Shown: in pieces, positions 21,228 through 22,597 of the stretch
Position numbering within the stretch: the first letter of the stretch is position 1
Layout of the letters: every line of letters begins with the position of its first letter
Virus record (IMG/VR): IMGVR_UViG_3300035180_000242
Coordinates: 1 to 22,597 of that record
Direction: 5' to 3' (one strand)
From: a virus
Length of the DNA: 22,597 nucleotides
The notes under the pieces: generated by a model
Seen by the model: only the letters and a program-made list of their open reading frames with translations
What the model was told of the DNA's origin: nothing
Databases searched by the model: none
Position numbers and translations under genes: made by a program

Positions 21228-21722
21228 TCATCCACGTCCTACGTTAACAACATTACCACTATTACCACCGCCAGCTAGTAGTTTCCACATGACGTTCTTA
21301 ATCTTACGATTGATTTCATATTGTGGGGAGCCGGGTTGGTATTCTATCTCAAGGGAATCTACTTTCTGGCGCAACACTTGTACTGGGATGTTTTGCATCG
21401 GGTCATTGCCTTGGTCAATTGCCATAATGCATTCGGCAAGGCCTTTCTTTAAATCATTTGGTATAATTAAAGGGTCTACATAGTACCCGTCTATTATAAC
21501 ATTATACCGCGGCCATTGCAACCCCTGATTACGAGTTAATTTAGACCCTTTGTAGGATAATGTTTCTATGTAGTCCATGGCTTTGATAATTAAAACGCTG
21601 ACAGATGTTTGGAATGTATATTGTCTATCCTTAGCATACTGAATAACATCAGCAACAGACAGATAGCTATTAGCGCCAGATACATTGCTTCCGGTCTCTA
21701 CTATAATACTTGTTATGCTCAT
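21228..21722 (-). CDS. Head-tail adaptor (DnaT-like domain protein)
   Basis: A 164-residue connector protein. The opening VETGSNVSGANSYLSVADVI and the later GLQWPRYNVIIDGYYVD followed by IPNDLKKGLAECIMAI form the signature of the phage family often labelled DnaT-like. In practice these are head-tail adaptors bound to the portal. The C-terminal Gly/Asn-rich tail is flexible. It is not expected to be a replication protein despite the family name. The start overlaps the preceding stop by ATGA. Confidence 0.85.
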   Translation of the reverse strand: MSITSIIVETGSNVSGANSYLSVADVIQYAKDRQYTFQTSVSVLIIKAMDYIETLSYKGSKLTRNQGLQWPRYNVIIDGYYVDPLIIPNDLKKGLAECIMAIDQGNDPMQNIPVQVLRQKVDSLEIEYQPGSPQYEINRKIKNVMWKLLAGGGNSGNVVNVGRG

Positions 21723-22081
21723 AATGTCACCCCGGGATACACTGTAATAGTGCCTTGAATAATTCTTGACTTAATACTACCTACTGTCTGTACTATATCA
21801 TAGACTAAGCTCATAGTTTCACTAGGACCATCTCCTGGAGCAAACAAAGATGCTGTCTGGGCATTAGTTAACGACAGTGTAAATGTCCCTAGTGCTGGAT
21901 TAGCATCTGGTGTGCATATAAATGATAACAATGGGGAGTCATCAGCAGCAGATATTTTAATCATCGATGCAAATGTGTAGCCTGTAATATTAATGGCTAC
22001 GCCTGTGTCGTCTTTCAATGTAATTTTCTGGGCATAATCTGCACCACATTCTACACTTAAATTTAATGTTGCTGCTGTCAT
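21719..22081 (-). CDS. Virion structural protein with BppU-like N-terminal-type domain, 120 aa
   Basis: A 120-residue beta-sandwich-like protein: LNLSVECGADYAQKITLKDD, INITGYTFASMIKIS, FTLSLTNAQTASLF, and a terminal SRIIQGTITVYPGVTL. This pattern (polar start, D.TG....TGY.....I, later LT..QT..L, final G.V.V.P.VT) recurs in small phage proteins related to the N-terminal domain of baseplate protein BppU. Located before the head-tail connectors, it may be a head or neck decoration rather than a baseplate part. Function is not established. Confidence 0.65.
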   Translation of the reverse strand: MTAATLNLSVECGADYAQKITLKDDTGVAINITGYTFASMIKISAADDSPLLSFICTPDANPALGTFTLSLTNAQTASLFAPGDGPSETMSLVYDIVQTVGSIKSRIIQGTITVYPGVTL

Positions 22082-22082
22082 G

Positions 22083-22187
22083 TTATTTTTCCATAACTGT
22101 TAATTCGCCAGAGAAGAACGTAAAGGTTGTTGCTGCGCAGAATATATAGTGACCTTGATTTCCTGCAAAGTACTTATTAGACGTCAC
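22083..22187 (-). CDS. Possible 34-aa ORF with GTG start
   Basis: A short frame starting at GTG 22187, which overlaps the glycine-rich protein stop as GTGA, and ending 1 nt before the next ATG. It encodes MTSNKYFAGNQGHYIFCAAT followed by TFTFFSGELTVMEK, a beta-like peptide. It fills the gap exactly, which favours a gene, but no good ribosome site is visible and it could be chance. It might also be a displaced C-terminal segment of the upstream protein reached by frameshift. Confidence 0.35.
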   Translation of the reverse strand: MTSNKYFAGNQGHYIFCAATTFTFFSGELTVMEK

Positions 22188-22597
22188 CAACTCATTACAT
22201 AGACTACGCCATTACCGCCCGTACCACCAGCGCCGCCTAAGCCGGGGTTCATTCCTACACCCCCACCGCCACCGCCACCGCCGTGTGTACCACCGTTTCC
22301 TCCAGCTCCGCCGTTAGTGGAGGCTGTAATTGTTGTACCGCCGCCTCCTCCACCAGCCCCACCTGAAGCTGTGTTGCCGTTTGTTCCTGCTGACCCCGCT
22401 GTTGGAGCTGCACCGTCTGTACCTACAGCACCTCCCGAACCCGCGACGTATAGATTAGACGAGCCTCCAGCTGCTCCAGCTACTATTGCGGGGGTAGCAT
22501 TGTGGTGACCTCCTGTACCTCCACCGCCTCCTCCTCTTAAAGAAGATCCTCCTAAACAAGACGTGGGATTTGCAGTGGAGCCCGGCGCCCGGGCGGG
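22184..22597 (-). CDS. Glycine-rich virion protein, C-terminal 137 residues (partial)
   Basis: The open frame enters from the right edge and ends at 22184. It is dominated by Gly (runs of up to eight) with Ala, Thr, Ser and Asn and ends GGTGGNGVVYVMSW. The ending matches the glycine-rich domains at the C-terminus of phage fibres and adhesins, which fold as stacked polyglycine helices. It lies upstream of the head-tail connector genes, so it may be a head fibre or decoration rather than a tail adhesin. The N-terminus is outside the window. The last 17 bases of the window are all G or C, unlike the surrounding DNA. Confidence 0.75.
   Translation of the reverse strand, partial: PARAPGSTANPTSCLGGSSLRGGGGGGTGGHHNATPAIVAGAAGGSSNLYVAGSGGAVGTDGAAPTAGSAGTNGNTASGGAGGGGGGTTITASTNGGAGGNGGTHGGGGGGGGVGMNPGLGGAGGTGGNGVVYVMSW

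Noticed and set aside
22317-22508. Proline-rich plus-strand ORF
   Set aside because: It is the antisense shadow of the glycine-rich minus-strand protein; proline codons mirror glycine codons.

Overview
The window is part of a tailed double-stranded DNA phage (or prophage) genome, most likely siphovirus-like. It carries a T7-style DNA replication set, a lysozyme, and a head-tail connector and tail gene series with a tape measure protein and a frameshifted tail assembly chaperone. No bacterial housekeeping genes are visible. No integrase, repressor, terminase, capsid, portal or RNA polymerase gene lies in the window. The DNA is AT-rich, genes are packed with ATGA and TAATG overlaps, and Shine-Dalgarno sequences are of the GAGG/GGAG type, so the host is a bacterium; its taxon cannot be read from the sequence.

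Layout. (1) 1-10856, leftward: the replication and nucleotide-metabolism operon. In transcription order: small protein, TOPRIM primase, ClpX-like AAA+ ATPase, small membrane protein, DnaB-like helicase, family A DNA polymerase interrupted by a 297-residue intein, two tandem hydrophobic micro-proteins, acidic-tailed ssDNA-binding protein, PD-(D/E)XK exonuclease, small protein, HNH nuclease, three unknown proteins, PhoH-like ATPase, and a partial gene resembling DUF5664 (dATP/dGTP diphosphohydrolase). (2) 10857-11306: a divergent control region with two overlapping sigma70-type promoters and a long, highly structured leftward leader with a predicted pseudoknot. (3) 11307-12465, rightward: a 73-residue unknown protein, a GH24 lysozyme and two overlapping small genes. 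(4) 12461-12815: a tRNA-like element with almost no anticodon arm, a palindrome-rich stretch and a bidirectional terminator. (5) 12842-22597, leftward: the virion module. In transcription order: glycine-rich protein (cut by the window edge), a small ORF, a BppU-like structural protein, head-tail adaptor, head closure, gp10-like neck protein, tail terminator, major tail protein, tail assembly chaperones G and GT, tape measure, two fibre/tip proteins, a hub-like protein and a 413-residue tail protein.

How it works together: primase, helicase, polymerase, SSB and exonuclease make up most of a replisome and recombination kit. The leftward promoter would drive it through the structured leader. The rightward promoter overlaps it and reads into the lysozyme operon. 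A 14-bp palindrome covering the rightward -10 recurs with one mismatch over the -10 of a candidate promoter in front of the last tail gene, which suggests shared control.

The most unusual elements are the intein in the polymerase proofreading domain, the pseudoknotted leader, the tRNA-like element, the tandem micro-ORFs overlapping the polymerase 3' end, and the out-of-frame gene pair after the lysozyme.
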